Assembly: GCA_028278345.1 (NCBI GenBank)
Contig: JANQEL010000036.1
Coordinates: forward strand, 1-34,810
Length of the DNA stretch: 34,810 nt
Reading direction: 5' to 3'
Origin: Myxococcota bacterium
GTDB lineage: Bacteria; Myxococcota_A; UBA9160; UBA4427
This document shows, in pieces, positions 14,661-26,417 of the stretch (within the stretch, counting starts at the first letter, position 1; the number at the start of each line of letters is the position of its first letter). Both the position numbers and the translations under genes were made by a program. The notes below the pieces were generated by a model that saw only the letters and a program-made list of their open reading frames with translations, did not search any database and had not been told where the DNA came from.

Positions 14661-15787
14661 GCGTTCGCGCTGAACTCACGCGCGATGCCTTCGCCGAGCT
14701 TCGCCGTGAGTTGCGCGGTGCCGCCCATGGCGAGTTCGAGCTGCTTCGCCCACAGGCAGTAGCGGAAGAGCGGGTAGTCGCGATCGACGCCGATGCCGCC
14801 GTGGAGATGTTGCGCTGCATGACTCACGCGATGCCCCACATCGCCGACCCAGATCTGGGCGATGGTGAGTTCTTCGCTGGCTTCGCGTTCGTCGTTCAGC
14901 AGCGACACAGCTTGTTGGGTCAGGAGTCGTAGACACTCGGTATCGATGTAGCAGTTTGCGGCGCGCTGCCCGACGGCCTGGAAGGTGGCGATCTTCACAC
15001 CGAACTGTTCGCGCTCGGCCGTGTATTCGGCGGTCATACGGGTCATTCGATCGACCACGCCCAGCGCCATGGCGCAGTTCGCGGCCGACGTGCGATCGAC
15101 GATCCACTGCAGTGCCCGGGCGCCATCGCTCGGCGGGGCGAGCACGTCCTGCGCGGTCACCGCGACGGCTTCGAGATGCATCTCGAATTGTGGCTCACCG
15201 GCGGTCGATTGCTGGCGTTCGAGGCGCACGCCCGAAGCGTTCGGGTCGACGAGATAGAGCCCGACTCCACCGTCGCACTGCGCCGCGACGAGTACGCGCT
15301 GCGCCCGATTCGCGAAGGGCACGCACGTCTTGACGCCGTCGAGTACGACGCCCTCCCCCTCTTCCTTGGCGGTCGCCAGGGGACGCAGCGGATCTTCGTT
15401 CAGGGGCTCGATGAAAGCCGCGGTGACCATCGTCTCGCCGTTCACCACGCCCGGCAGCAGGCGCTGCTTCTGTTCGTCCGTCCCGAATCGTTCGATCGAG
15501 AGCGCGCCCGAGACCAGCACCGGCACCACCGGCGCCGGCGCAACCGTGCGCCCGACCTCTTCTACCAGCAGACACAGGCTCTCGTAGCCGAGCGCCATGC
15601 CCCCGTGGTCCTCGCTCATGGCGAGCCCGAGCAGCCCCGCTTCGGCGAGGTCTCCCCACAGTTTCGGGTCGAAGCGCTCTTCCCCCGCTTCGACGTCGCG
15701 CAGGTGCTCGTTGCTCGTCTGATCCTCGAGGATTTGTCTGGCGAGGTTGCGCAGTTCGAGTTGTTCGTCGCTGAGTGAGAAGTCCAT
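14657..15787 (-). CDS. Acyl-CoA dehydrogenase family protein, likely non-catalytic partner subunit
   Basis: A 376-aa flavoprotein of the acyl-CoA dehydrogenase superfamily, with the three expected regions: N-terminal helices (1-120), a beta domain (about 120-225) and C-terminal helices, including AEYTAEREQFGVKIATFQAVGQ (about 253-274) and QHLHGGIGVDRDYPLFRY. Neither usual glutamate is present: the MCAD-type position reads MGGT (G355) and the helix-G position reads VDRTSA (about 230-235). The motif for flavin/substrate binding in the beta domain (normally EP/ET-G-S/T-D) is also weak (AAFIEPLNEDPLRP). Such subunits occur in alpha2beta2 dehydrogenases of steroid side-chain degradation, paired with an active sister. 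The sister gene ends 46 bp upstream. The 3' end overlaps the GreA-like gene by four bases. Confidence 0.92.
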   Translation of the reverse strand: MDFSLSDEQLELRNLARQILEDQTSNEHLRDVEAGEERFDPKLWGDLAEAGLLGLAMSEDHGGMALGYESLCLLVEEVGRTVAPAPVVPVLVSGALSIERFGTDEQKQRLLPGVVNGETMVTAAFIEPLNEDPLRPLATAKEEGEGVVLDGVKTCVPFANRAQRVLVAAQCDGGVGLYLVDPNASGVRLERQQSTAGEPQFEMHLEAVAVTAQDVLAPPSDGARALQWIVDRTSAANCAMALGVVDRMTRMTAEYTAEREQFGVKIATFQAVGQRAANCYIDTECLRLLTQQAVSLLNDEREASEELTIAQIWVGDVGHRVSHAAQHLHGGIGVDRDYPLFRYCLWAKQLELAMGGTAQLTAKLGEGIAREFSANA

Positions 15788-15833
15788 GGTGTCGTCTTCG
15801 AATCGTTGATCGGGATGGAGAAGAGAATGAGCG

Positions 15834-17009
15834 CTAGCGCGATCGCGGCATGCCGAGCCCGGCCGCCGAGATGATGTCGCGCTGCACTTCGTTGGTGCCG
15901 CCGCCGAAGGTCAGGATCGAACCCACGCGATACATGAACTCGAGGCGGCCCTGCAGGATCGCGCCCGGCGAATCCTGTTGGATCGTGCCTCCCGCCTGCC
16001 CGACGATCTCCCCGAGCAAGCGGTAGTGCTCGAGGAAGAACTCGGTGCCGTAGACCTTCGCCACCGACGCATCGGCCATCTGCAGGTTGCCCTCGGTCAT
16101 CGCCCAGGCCTGCTTCCAGCAGATCAACTTGAGCGCCTCGAGCCCGCTCTTCACCTTCGCGAGGTTGCCCTGGACCCAGGGTTGGTCGATCACGCGTCCG
16201 CCATGGGGGCACTCGGTTTCCGCCGCCCACTTCGCCACGCGCCGATAGAGATTGTCGGCCGAGCCGTGATTCACCAGCGAGAGGCGTTCGCGATTGAGCT
16301 GGCCGGTGATCAGCGCCCAACCGTTGCCCTCGCCGCCGATCAGGTTCTCGGCCGGCACGCGCACGTTGTCGTAGTAGGTCGCGTTGGTGCGCACGCCGAG
16401 GGTCCAGATCGGCGAGACCGTGACGCCGGGTGCGTCGTTCGGCACGAGCAGCAGTGAGAGCCCACGATGCTTCTTCGATTCGGGATCGGTGCGCGCCGCG
16501 AGCCAGATGTAGTCGGAGAAGTCGGCCAGGCTCGTCCACACCTTCTGGCCGTTGATCACCCACTCGTCGCCGTCGCGATCGGCGCGCGTGGTGAGGGAAG
16601 CGAGATCCGTCCCGGCGCCGGGTTCCGAGTAACCGATGGCGATCACCACCTCGCCGCGCAGGATCGGCAGCACCACCGCCTCGCGCATGGCGTCGCTCGC
16701 GTACTCGTTCAGCACCGGACCGATCGCTTCAGTGGTGAGGAAGGGATAGGGGAAGCCGGTGCGCATCACCTCTTCGGTGAAGATGTACTGCTCCATCGGC
16801 GTCATCTCGCGCCCGCCGAGTTCCTTCGGCCAGGAGAGTCCGATCCACCCGTCGGCACCGAGCTGCCGCATCGCCTTGCGGAACTCCGGGCCGCCGCCCT
16901 CGCCTCCCGCGTCGAGTTCGGCTTGCAACTCGGGAGTGATCAGCTCTTCGAAATAGGCGCGCAGTTCCTTCTGCAGCGCCAACTGTTCGGGGGTGAATTC
17001 GATTCGCAT
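15834..17009 (-). CDS. Acyl-CoA dehydrogenase, probable catalytic subunit
   Basis: A 391-aa FAD enzyme that introduces the alpha-beta double bond in an acyl-CoA. Seen are the flavin/substrate motif GYSEPGAGTDLASL (126-139), VINGQKVWTS (151-160), and the C-terminal GGGTNEVQRDIISAAGLGMPR. At the MCAD-type base position there is Gly (GGGT), but helix G has NRERLSL with E241, the location of the catalytic Glu in isovaleryl- and long-chain acyl-CoA dehydrogenases. ATG 17009 is the first sensible start: the frame continues to 17981, but that extension is opposite the amidohydrolase. No strong ribosome binding site is seen. It heads the leftward operon with its sister dehydrogenase and the GreA-like gene. 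The overall form (C-terminal GGGTNExQR) matches FadE proteins acting on bulky or branched acyl groups. Confidence 0.94.
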   Translation of the reverse strand: MRIEFTPEQLALQKELRAYFEELITPELQAELDAGGEGGGPEFRKAMRQLGADGWIGLSWPKELGGREMTPMEQYIFTEEVMRTGFPYPFLTTEAIGPVLNEYASDAMREAVVLPILRGEVVIAIGYSEPGAGTDLASLTTRADRDGDEWVINGQKVWTSLADFSDYIWLAARTDPESKKHRGLSLLLVPNDAPGVTVSPIWTLGVRTNATYYDNVRVPAENLIGGEGNGWALITGQLNRERLSLVNHGSADNLYRRVAKWAAETECPHGGRVIDQPWVQGNLAKVKSGLEALKLICWKQAWAMTEGNLQMADASVAKVYGTEFFLEHYRLLGEIVGQAGGTIQQDSPGAILQGRLEFMYRVGSILTFGGGTNEVQRDIISAAGLGMPRSR

Positions 17010-17090
17010 GTCGGCAGAGGATAAGGACCCGCATGCGCCGTGGCACTCGCTTTCGTCAATCGCGAATGGACCGTGTGGTAGTTTGGGCGC

Positions 17091-17110
17091 CGTTCGGACA
17101 CCCCCGAACG
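17091..17110. other. Inverted repeat in the divergent promoter region before the amidohydrolase
   Basis: CGTTCGG (17091-17097) and CCGAACG (17104-17110) are perfect 7-bp arms around ACACCC, ending 20 bp before ATG 17130. Its place in a 120-bp gap between divergent genes fits an operator or a leader hairpin; nothing distinguishes the two. Confidence 0.3.
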
Positions 17111-17129
17111 AACCCACGGAGCGCCAGCC

Positions 17130-18884
17130 ATGCATGATCTCTTGATTCGCGGTGGAACCCTGGTCGATGGAACCGGCAGCGAGCCTCGGACCGCCGACGT
17201 CGCCGTGAGCGACGGCCTCATCCGGGAAGTCGGTCAGGTGAGCGGTGAGGCGCGCGAAGAGATCGAGGCCGACGGCCTCGTCGTGACGCCGGGCTTCGTC
17301 GATGTCCACACCCACTACGACGCCCAGGCGACCTGGGATCCGCATCTGCTCCCGACCGGTTGGCACGGAGTGACGACGACCGTCTTCGGCAATTGCGGTG
17401 TCGGCTTCGCCCCCGCGAAGCCCGACGCGCACGATTGGCTGATCGGCTTGATGGAAGGCGTCGAGGACATCCCGGGCACCGCACTCTCCGAAGGCATCCA
17501 GTGGAGTTGGGAGACCTTCCCCGAATACCTCGACGCCCTCGACCGCACCCCCAAGGCCCTCGACTACGGCACCCACGTCCCCCACGGCGCGGTACGCGCC
17601 TACGTGATGGGCGAACGCGGCGCGAAGAACGAAGCCGCCACCGCCGAAGACATCGAGCGGATGTACGAGATCGTGAGGGAAGGCGTCGAAGCCGGTGCCC
17701 TGGGCTTCTCGACTTCGCGCACGATGGGGCATCGCGCTGTCGACGGCGAACCCGTCCCCGGCACCTTCGCCCAGGAAGACGAACTCTTCGGTATCGGGCG
17801 CGCTCTCAAGGACGCCGGCCGCGGCATCTTCGAACTCGCGGGCGCCGGCGCCGCGGGAGACACGGCGGGAGACGGGCCGAACGCCGCCCTCGAAGAGATC
17901 GATTGGATGCATCGACTCTCCGCCGAACTCGGATGCCCGGTGAGTTTCGCCATGCTGCAATTCGACTCGCAGCCCGATCAATGGCGCGAGCTGCTGAAGA
18001 TCTGCGCCGACACGCGCGCGGGAGGTTCGAAGGTCTTCGCGCAGTTCGCCGCGCGCCCCTTCGGCATCCTGGCCGGTCTGCAGACGGAAGCCAACCCGCT
18101 GCTTTCGCGCCCGGCCTATCTCGAGATCCTCGACCTCCCCCTGGACGAGCGCGTCGCCCGCATGCGCGACCCCGCCGTGCGCGAGCGCATCCTCAGCGCC
18201 GAGCGCGCAGCCGAGGCGCCCGGCTTCGGCAGCTTCCTCGACAACGAAGACACCTACCAGAAGCTCTATCCGATCGGCGACCCGCCGGACTACGAACCCA
18301 CTCCCGACCAGAGCATCGCGGCGATCGCCGCGCGCGAGGGGCGGGCGCCCGACGCCGTGCTCTACGACTTCTTGCTACGCGACGAGGGGCGCGAGCTCCT
18401 GCTGCTCCCGCTGATGAACTACAGCAACGGCAACCTCGATCCCCAGCGCGAAATGCTGATGGACGACAACACCGTGTTGAGCCTGGGTGATGGCGGCGCG
18501 CACTGTGGGCTGATCTGCGACGCAAGCCTCACGACCTTCATGCTCACCCACTGGGTGCGCGATCGATCGCGCGGCGAGCGAATTCCCCTCGAATACGCGG
18601 TGCAGCGCATGACGCAGCACACCGCGAACTTCTACGGCCTGCACGACCGCGGCGTGGTGAAGCCGGGCTACAAGGGCGATCTCAACGTCATCGACATGGA
18701 GCACCTCGCCCTGCGCCGCCCCGAGATGGTCTACGACCTGCCGGGAGGTGCGCGGCGCCTGTTGCAGAGCGCCGACGGTTATCGCTCTACCATCGTGAGC
18801 GGCCAGACGATCCTGCGCGACGGCGAATCGACGGGAGCGCGACCGGGCAGGCTCTTGCGCGGCGGAACCCCGGCGCCGGCGTGA
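17130..18884 (+). CDS. Amidohydrolase family protein, D-aminoacylase/N-acyl-D-amino-acid deacylase type
   Basis: A 584-aa zinc-dependent hydrolase of the amidohydrolase superfamily. The N-terminal beta-sandwich part ([13 protein letters not shown]) leads to [19 protein letters not shown], with metal ligands H60 and H62, and then [10 protein letters not shown] with C89, the cysteine ligand that marks the D-aminoacylase group. The C-terminal acid is D454 in LGDGGAHCG. The end ([15 protein letters not shown]) closes the sandwich. Members hydrolyse N-acyl-amino acids or cyclic amides; many environmental relatives have no proven substrate. At 584 aa it is longer than the about 480-aa D-aminoacylase, as is common in this subgroup. 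CGGAG lies about nine bases upstream of the ATG. It is divergent from the acyl-CoA dehydrogenase operon, which might use a released fatty acid after activation. Confidence 0.9.
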   Translation: MHDLLIRGGTLVDGTGSEPRTADVAVSDGLIREVGQVSGEAREEIEADGLVVTPGFVDVHTHYDAQATWDPHLLPTGWHGVTTTVFGNCGVGFAPAKPDAHDWLIGLMEGVEDIPGTALSEGIQWSWETFPEYLDALDRTPKALDYGTHVPHGAVRAYVMGERGAKNEAATAEDIERMYEIVREGVEAGALGFSTSRTMGHRAVDGEPVPGTFAQEDELFGIGRALKDAGRGIFELAGAGAAGDTAGDGPNAALEEIDWMHRLSAELGCPVSFAMLQFDSQPDQWRELLKICADTRAGGSKVFAQFAARPFGILAGLQTEANPLLSRPAYLEILDLPLDERVARMRDPAVRERILSAERAAEAPGFGSFLDNEDTYQKLYPIGDPPDYEPTPDQSIAAIAAREGRAPDAVLYDFLLRDEGRELLLLPLMNYSNGNLDPQREMLMDDNTVLSLGDGGAHCGLICDASLTTFMLTHWVRDRSRGERIPLEYAVQRMTQHTANFYGLHDRGVVKPGYKGDLNVIDMEHLALRRPEMVYDLPGGARRLLQSADGYRSTIVSGQTILRDGESTGARPGRLLRGGTPAPA

Positions 18885-18891
18885 GAACTCG

Positions 18892-20628
18892 CTAGCCGGT
18901 GAGGGGCAGTGTCACGCTCACGCAGGTGCCCTCCCCCTCGGTGGTCTCGATGTCGAGGGTGCCCTCGTGATCGCGCGCAATGCCGAGGGCGACACTCAGC
19001 CCGAGACCGCTTCCGCCATCTTCGAGACGCGTGGTGAAGAAGGGGTCGAAGACCTGCGGTAGGTCGCCTTCGGAGATACCGCGACCATCGTCGCGAACCT
19101 CGACGACCGCCGCCTCACCCAGGCGTTCGACCAGGACCTCGACCCGGCGCGATTCGGGAACCGACTCGATGGCGTTGCGGAACAGGTTGACCAGCACCTG
19201 CTCGATCTCGATCGGGCTCATGCGCACCAGAAGTGGATCGTCCGAAAGCGCCAGGCTCAGTTCGACGCCGCGTTCGTGTCCATAACTCTGTGCCAGGGAG
19301 AACGCGCGCTCGACGACGTCTCGCAGATCGCCGACCGCCTTCTCGGGATGTTCCCTCGCCGCGAACTGCAACAGGCTGCGGACGATCTCGCCGCAGCGCG
19401 CGGATTGATCGATGTTCGAACGCAACACGTCCTCGATCTCCGACAGGTCTCCGTCCTGGGCACATCGCAGGGCGTACTCCGAAGCGGTGCGAATCGAGCC
19501 GATCGGGTTGTTGATCTGGTGGGCGATGCCCGCTGCCAGTGTCCCCGCCGACGCCAGGCGATCACTATGGCGCATCGCAAGCTGCGCGCGATACAGCTCG
19601 GAAAGATCCCGGAAGATCGTGACGATGTGGAGTTGGCCCTTGTCGTCGTAGAAGGCGCGCGCACTCGCCTCGCCGTGCACCCAATGTCCCGCCGCGTGAC
19701 GGATGCGGGTGCTGAACTTGCTGGTGCGCCCGGGATGCGCGACGAGTTCGTCCTTCACTCGGGACAGCTCTTCGACGTCGTCGAAGTTCGCCACTTCGAC
19801 ATAGCCGTAGCCCAGCAGTTCTTCCGGCTTGCGACCGAGCAGCTCGAACCAGTTCTGCGACGCGTAGATACAGCGACTCTCGGCGTCGTATTCCATCATG
19901 GCGTCACCGACGTTCTCCACGAGATCGCGATAGCGCGCCCCCTGGCGCTGCATCTGCTCGTACACCTGATCGGTCTCGGCCCGCGCTCGCTCTACGATCC
20001 AATCGAGACCCAATGCGGCAAACAGAACGAACAGCACCATGCAGGCGAACGAAATGAAGCGCCATTGCTCCCAGGCGAGCATCACCCCGTGATAGGGGAA
20101 CGCATCGGTCGAAGCGGCGTAGAGCGCAGTCGCGCCGACGCCGACCAGGGCCGCGGTCCCCCAGCGGATCGTCGCGGTTCTTCCCCGGATTCCGTAGGCG
20201 ATCAGGGGAATCAGGCTCGTCAACATCACGGCGGGGACGGCCTCCCCCCCGCTGAAGAAGGTCAGCCCGACACTCGCGGCATAGATCAGACCCATCGTGG
20301 CCGTGGCACAGTGTTCGATCGGGATGCCCGCTCGTAGACCCACGAGTAGCGCCGTCGCCATGGCCAGGAAGATCCAGCCGAGCCCCGCAACGGCGGGGGC
20401 GCCCTGGATCGTCTTGCCCACCACCATGACCACCGTGATGCCGAAGACGATCAGCATGAGACAGACGAGAACCCGGGCACGGCTGCGCGCCAATGGCTCG
20501 CTGTGGCGGACCGACCTCGGCAGGAATCGGTCGATCCACTCGCCGAACCCCCAAGCGACCTGCGCTTCGCCCTCGGCGGAAGTCGTCGACTCTTCGTGCG
20601 GCTCGTCGACGCGGGTGATTCGACTCAC
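18892..20628 (-). CDS. Orphan membrane-bound PAS sensor histidine kinase
   Basis: A 578-aa protein. GTG 20628 is preferred to ATG 20679 because AGGGAGGG precedes it by seven bases and the extra residues (with CCRCRR) look untranslated. Residues about 50-210 hold about six membrane helices. A PAS domain covers about 233-343 (RYRDLVENVGDAMMEYD to VTIFRDLSEL). The HisKA dimer follows, with phospho-acceptor H370 in AGIAHQINNP, and then HATPase_c with N-box NLFRNAIESV, DDGRGIS and GGSGLGLSVALGI. It should autophosphorylate in response to a membrane or cytoplasmic PAS signal and pass the phosphate to a response regulator, but none is encoded in this window. It is downstream of the beta-galactosidase with a 135-bp gap and probably has its own promoter. 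Confidence 0.93.
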   Translation of the reverse strand: MSRITRVDEPHEESTTSAEGEAQVAWGFGEWIDRFLPRSVRHSEPLARSRARVLVCLMLIVFGITVVMVVGKTIQGAPAVAGLGWIFLAMATALLVGLRAGIPIEHCATATMGLIYAASVGLTFFSGGEAVPAVMLTSLIPLIAYGIRGRTATIRWGTAALVGVGATALYAASTDAFPYHGVMLAWEQWRFISFACMVLFVLFAALGLDWIVERARAETDQVYEQMQRQGARYRDLVENVGDAMMEYDAESRCIYASQNWFELLGRKPEELLGYGYVEVANFDDVEELSRVKDELVAHPGRTSKFSTRIRHAAGHWVHGEASARAFYDDKGQLHIVTIFRDLSELYRAQLAMRHSDRLASAGTLAAGIAHQINNPIGSIRTASEYALRCAQDGDLSEIEDVLRSNIDQSARCGEIVRSLLQFAAREHPEKAVGDLRDVVERAFSLAQSYGHERGVELSLALSDDPLLVRMSPIEIEQVLVNLFRNAIESVPESRRVEVLVERLGEAAVVEVRDDGRGISEGDLPQVFDPFFTTRLEDGGSGLGLSVALGIARDHEGTLDIETTEGEGTCVSVTLPLTG

Positions 20629-20732
20629 ACGCGCGCCCTCCCTTCGGCATCTGCAACACAAGGAGGTTACCACCCCCATCGCATCACGCGATTCGACGGC
20701 CGTGCGGGGAATACGCCCTCGGCGTTCACGAA

Positions 20733-20750
20733 CGACGATGCCGATCGTCG
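20733..20750 (-). terminator. Short perfect hairpin after the beta-galactosidase gene
   Basis: CGACGAT (20733-20739) and ATCGTCG (20744-20750) are perfect 7-bp arms over a 4-base loop, 14 bp after the leftward beta-galactosidase stop. Only two T residues follow on the transcript strand, so intrinsic termination would be weak. Confidence 0.35.
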
Positions 20751-20763
20751 ACGCGGCGGTCGA

Positions 20764-24596
<3,833 letters not shown>

Positions 24597-24611
24597 GCAT
24601 CGCTCGCGTCA

Positions 24612-24619
24612 TATACTCG
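24612..24619 (+). promoter_or_regulatory. Candidate -10 element TATACTCG at the rhomboid gene (leaderless arrangement)
   Basis: TATACT matches the -10 consensus TATAAT at five of six positions. It lies immediately before GTG 24621 / ATG 24624, so transcription would begin at or near the start codon. It has the form TAT[AG]CTCG seen upstream of three other genes in the window. The divergent barrel gene begins at 24596, leaving little space for any other promoter. Confidence 0.4.
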
Positions 24620-24623
24620 GGTG

Positions 24624-25541
24624 ATGCGCGACGAAGGCGAAGACGCGAACGGGACCGAGCCCCCCGGCGAAGCACTGCTTCGAACGCGCACCCGCGAACA
24701 GGCCAACGAACGGGTACTCGTGCTCGACTCCCAGGGCATCGCGACCACCGTGCTCCGCGACGAAGCGGGCTACGCGATCATCCCCCGCGATCCGCGAGCC
24801 GTCGGGCGTGCCATCCGGGCCCTCGAACTCTGGCTCGAAGAGAACCGCGAGCGCGAGCAACCGCGAGAGACCTTCCCCCCGCCTCGAGGCCGTGGCCTCG
24901 ACTTCGCAGCGGCCTATCTCACGACCTTCGCGCTGCTCCTCTTCCACCTCGCCCTCGAACGCGGGTACCTGTCGCGCGACCTGCGCCACGTCGGTAGCGC
25001 CAACGCCTACGACATCATGCACGGTGAAGTGTGGCGCGTGGTGACCGCACTCACGCTGCACAGCGACGCCGCTCACGTGCTCGCCAACACCCTGCTCGGC
25101 GGCCTCTTCCTGGCCTCGCTCTCGGGTCGCATCGGCGCGGGGATGGCGATCGCCGGAGCGATCGGGTCGGGTGCACTCGGCAATCTCGCCAACGCGATCC
25201 ATCACCAGAGCGGACACAACTCGATCGGCGCTTCGACCGCGGTCTTCGGCGTGGTGGGTCTGTTGTGTGGCATCGAGGCGTGGCGGCGGCGGCGCGTGGC
25301 CCTGCCCTGGCAGGGTGCGTGGGTGCCGCTCGGCGCAGGCGGCGCACTGCTCGCGATGCTGGGCGCGGGAGGGGGGGACGTCGACTTCGGCGCGCACATC
25401 TACGGGCTGCTCGCCGGGATCGGCCTCGGCTTTGCCGCGGCCCCGAAGCTCCTGCCCACGCCGATGTCCAATCGCGCGCAGTGGATCGCTGCGATCGCGG
25501 CTTTCGGCGTACTGGGCCTGGCCTGGAGTCTCACGAGGTAG
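24624..25541 (+). CDS. Rhomboid family intramembrane serine protease
   Basis: A 305-aa inner-membrane protease. The cytoplasmic N-terminal part (1 to about 90) has a small alpha/beta domain (RVLVLDSQGIATTVLRDEAGYAIIP) seen in other rhomboids of this lineage, then a charged PRETFPPPRGRG linker. Six membrane helices follow. The catalytic dyad is visible: S204 in SIGASTAVFG and H258 in FGAHIYGLLAGI. The usual GxSG reads GAST, a frequent bacterial variant. HGEVWRVVTALTLHSDAAHVLANTL is the characteristic loop 1/TM2 region. ATG 24624 and GTG 24621 are both possible; neither has a ribosome binding site, consistent with a leaderless mRNA. Substrates are not predictable. Confidence 0.9.
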   Translation: MRDEGEDANGTEPPGEALLRTRTREQANERVLVLDSQGIATTVLRDEAGYAIIPRDPRAVGRAIRALELWLEENREREQPRETFPPPRGRGLDFAAAYLTTFALLLFHLALERGYLSRDLRHVGSANAYDIMHGEVWRVVTALTLHSDAAHVLANTLLGGLFLASLSGRIGAGMAIAGAIGSGALGNLANAIHHQSGHNSIGASTAVFGVVGLLCGIEAWRRRRVALPWQGAWVPLGAGGALLAMLGAGGGDVDFGAHIYGLLAGIGLGFAAAPKLLPTPMSNRAQWIAAIAAFGVLGLAWSLTR

Positions 25542-25596
25542 CGGGGACCTCGTGGGGTTCGATCGCGCCGGCTCTGTTGCCGCTGCGCGAGCGCAC

Positions 25597-25604
25597 TATG
25601 CTCG
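25597..25604 (+). promoter_or_regulatory. Candidate -10 element TATGCTCG upstream of the second SDR gene
   Basis: TATGCTCG lies 49 bp before GTG 25646, inside GCACTATGCTCG, which is identical to the string before the dehalogenase at 2944-2955. CTGTTG at 25574-25579 could be a -35 box at 17-bp spacing, but the match is poor. Confidence 0.35.
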
Positions 25605-25645
25605 TCGCCCCTCGATATCCCTGACGACTCGATTGGAGATCCCGC

Positions 25646-26413
25646 GTGAAGAACCTGTTCGACATCGAAGGCAAGGCGGCCCTGGTCACCGGCGGCACCC
25701 GCGGCATTGGCTTGATGATCGCCCGGGGCTACGTCGAGAACGGCGCCCGGGTCTATGTGGCTTCCCGTTCCGAAGAAGCCTGCGCGGAAACCGAGCGCGA
25801 ACTCTCGAAGGTCGGCACCTGCACCGCCTTCGTCGCAAACCTCTCGACCCAGGAAGGCTGCGTCGCCCTCGCCGATCAGATCAAGGAACGCGAGCGCACC
25901 CTCGAGATCCTCGTCAACAATGCAGGCGCCAACTGGGGCGCGCCCTACGAGGAGTTCCCGGCTTCGGCCTGGGATCGCGTGCTCGACCTCAACGTAAAGG
26001 GGCCCTTCTTCCTCACCCAGGCGCTCACCCCGTTGCTCGAAGCCGGCGCACGCGAAGGCGATCCGAGCCGCGTCATCAACATCGGTTCGATCGATGGCAT
26101 CCAGGTGCCGCTGCTCGACACCTACTCCTACTCGGCGAGCAAGGCGGCGATTCATCACATGACCCGGGTGCTGGCCAGGAAGCTCGCACCGAAGATCACC
26201 GTCAACGCCGTTGCGCCCGGGCCCTTCCAGAGCAAGATGATGAAGGCGACCCTCGACAGCTTCGGCGACTCGATCGCGGCCTCGGCCCCGATGAAGCGCA
26301 TCGGCGAGCCGGAAGACATGGCGGGGGTGGCGATCTATCTCGCATCGCGCGCGAGCGCCTACGTGACGGGGGTGGTGCTGCCCGTCGACGGCGGCATCTC
26401 GACGACGAAGTAG
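25646..26413 (+). CDS. SDR family oxidoreductase, 3-oxoacyl reductase/RhlG-like
   Basis: A 255-aa classical SDR using NAD(P)H. It has the cofactor loop VTGGTRGIG (14-22), an Arg after beta-2 (VASRSEEA), which suggests NADPH, NNAG (91-94), the catalytic set S148, Y162 and K166 (YSASK), and the C-terminal VTGVVLPVDGGIS. The closest match by pattern is the RhlG/FabG-like group, in which the insertion AREGDPSRVINIGSIDG before the catalytic Ser is typical. GTG 25646 has GGAG seven bases upstream. It ends four bases from the convergent KstD-like gene. It could reduce a 3-ketoacyl or ring-ketone intermediate; the substrate is unproven. Confidence 0.92.
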   Translation: MKNLFDIEGKAALVTGGTRGIGLMIARGYVENGARVYVASRSEEACAETERELSKVGTCTAFVANLSTQEGCVALADQIKERERTLEILVNNAGANWGAPYEEFPASAWDRVLDLNVKGPFFLTQALTPLLEAGAREGDPSRVINIGSIDGIQVPLLDTYSYSASKAAIHHMTRVLARKLAPKITVNAVAPGPFQSKMMKATLDSFGDSIAASAPMKRIGEPEDMAGVAIYLASRASAYVTGVVLPVDGGISTTK

Positions 26414-26417
26414 GTGC

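Noticed and set aside
20660..20668. AAGGAGGTT, a near-perfect rightward ribosome binding site
   Set aside because: No start codon follows at a useful distance on that strand and no protein-like frame begins there; it is the reverse complement of untranslated DNA before the kinase gene.
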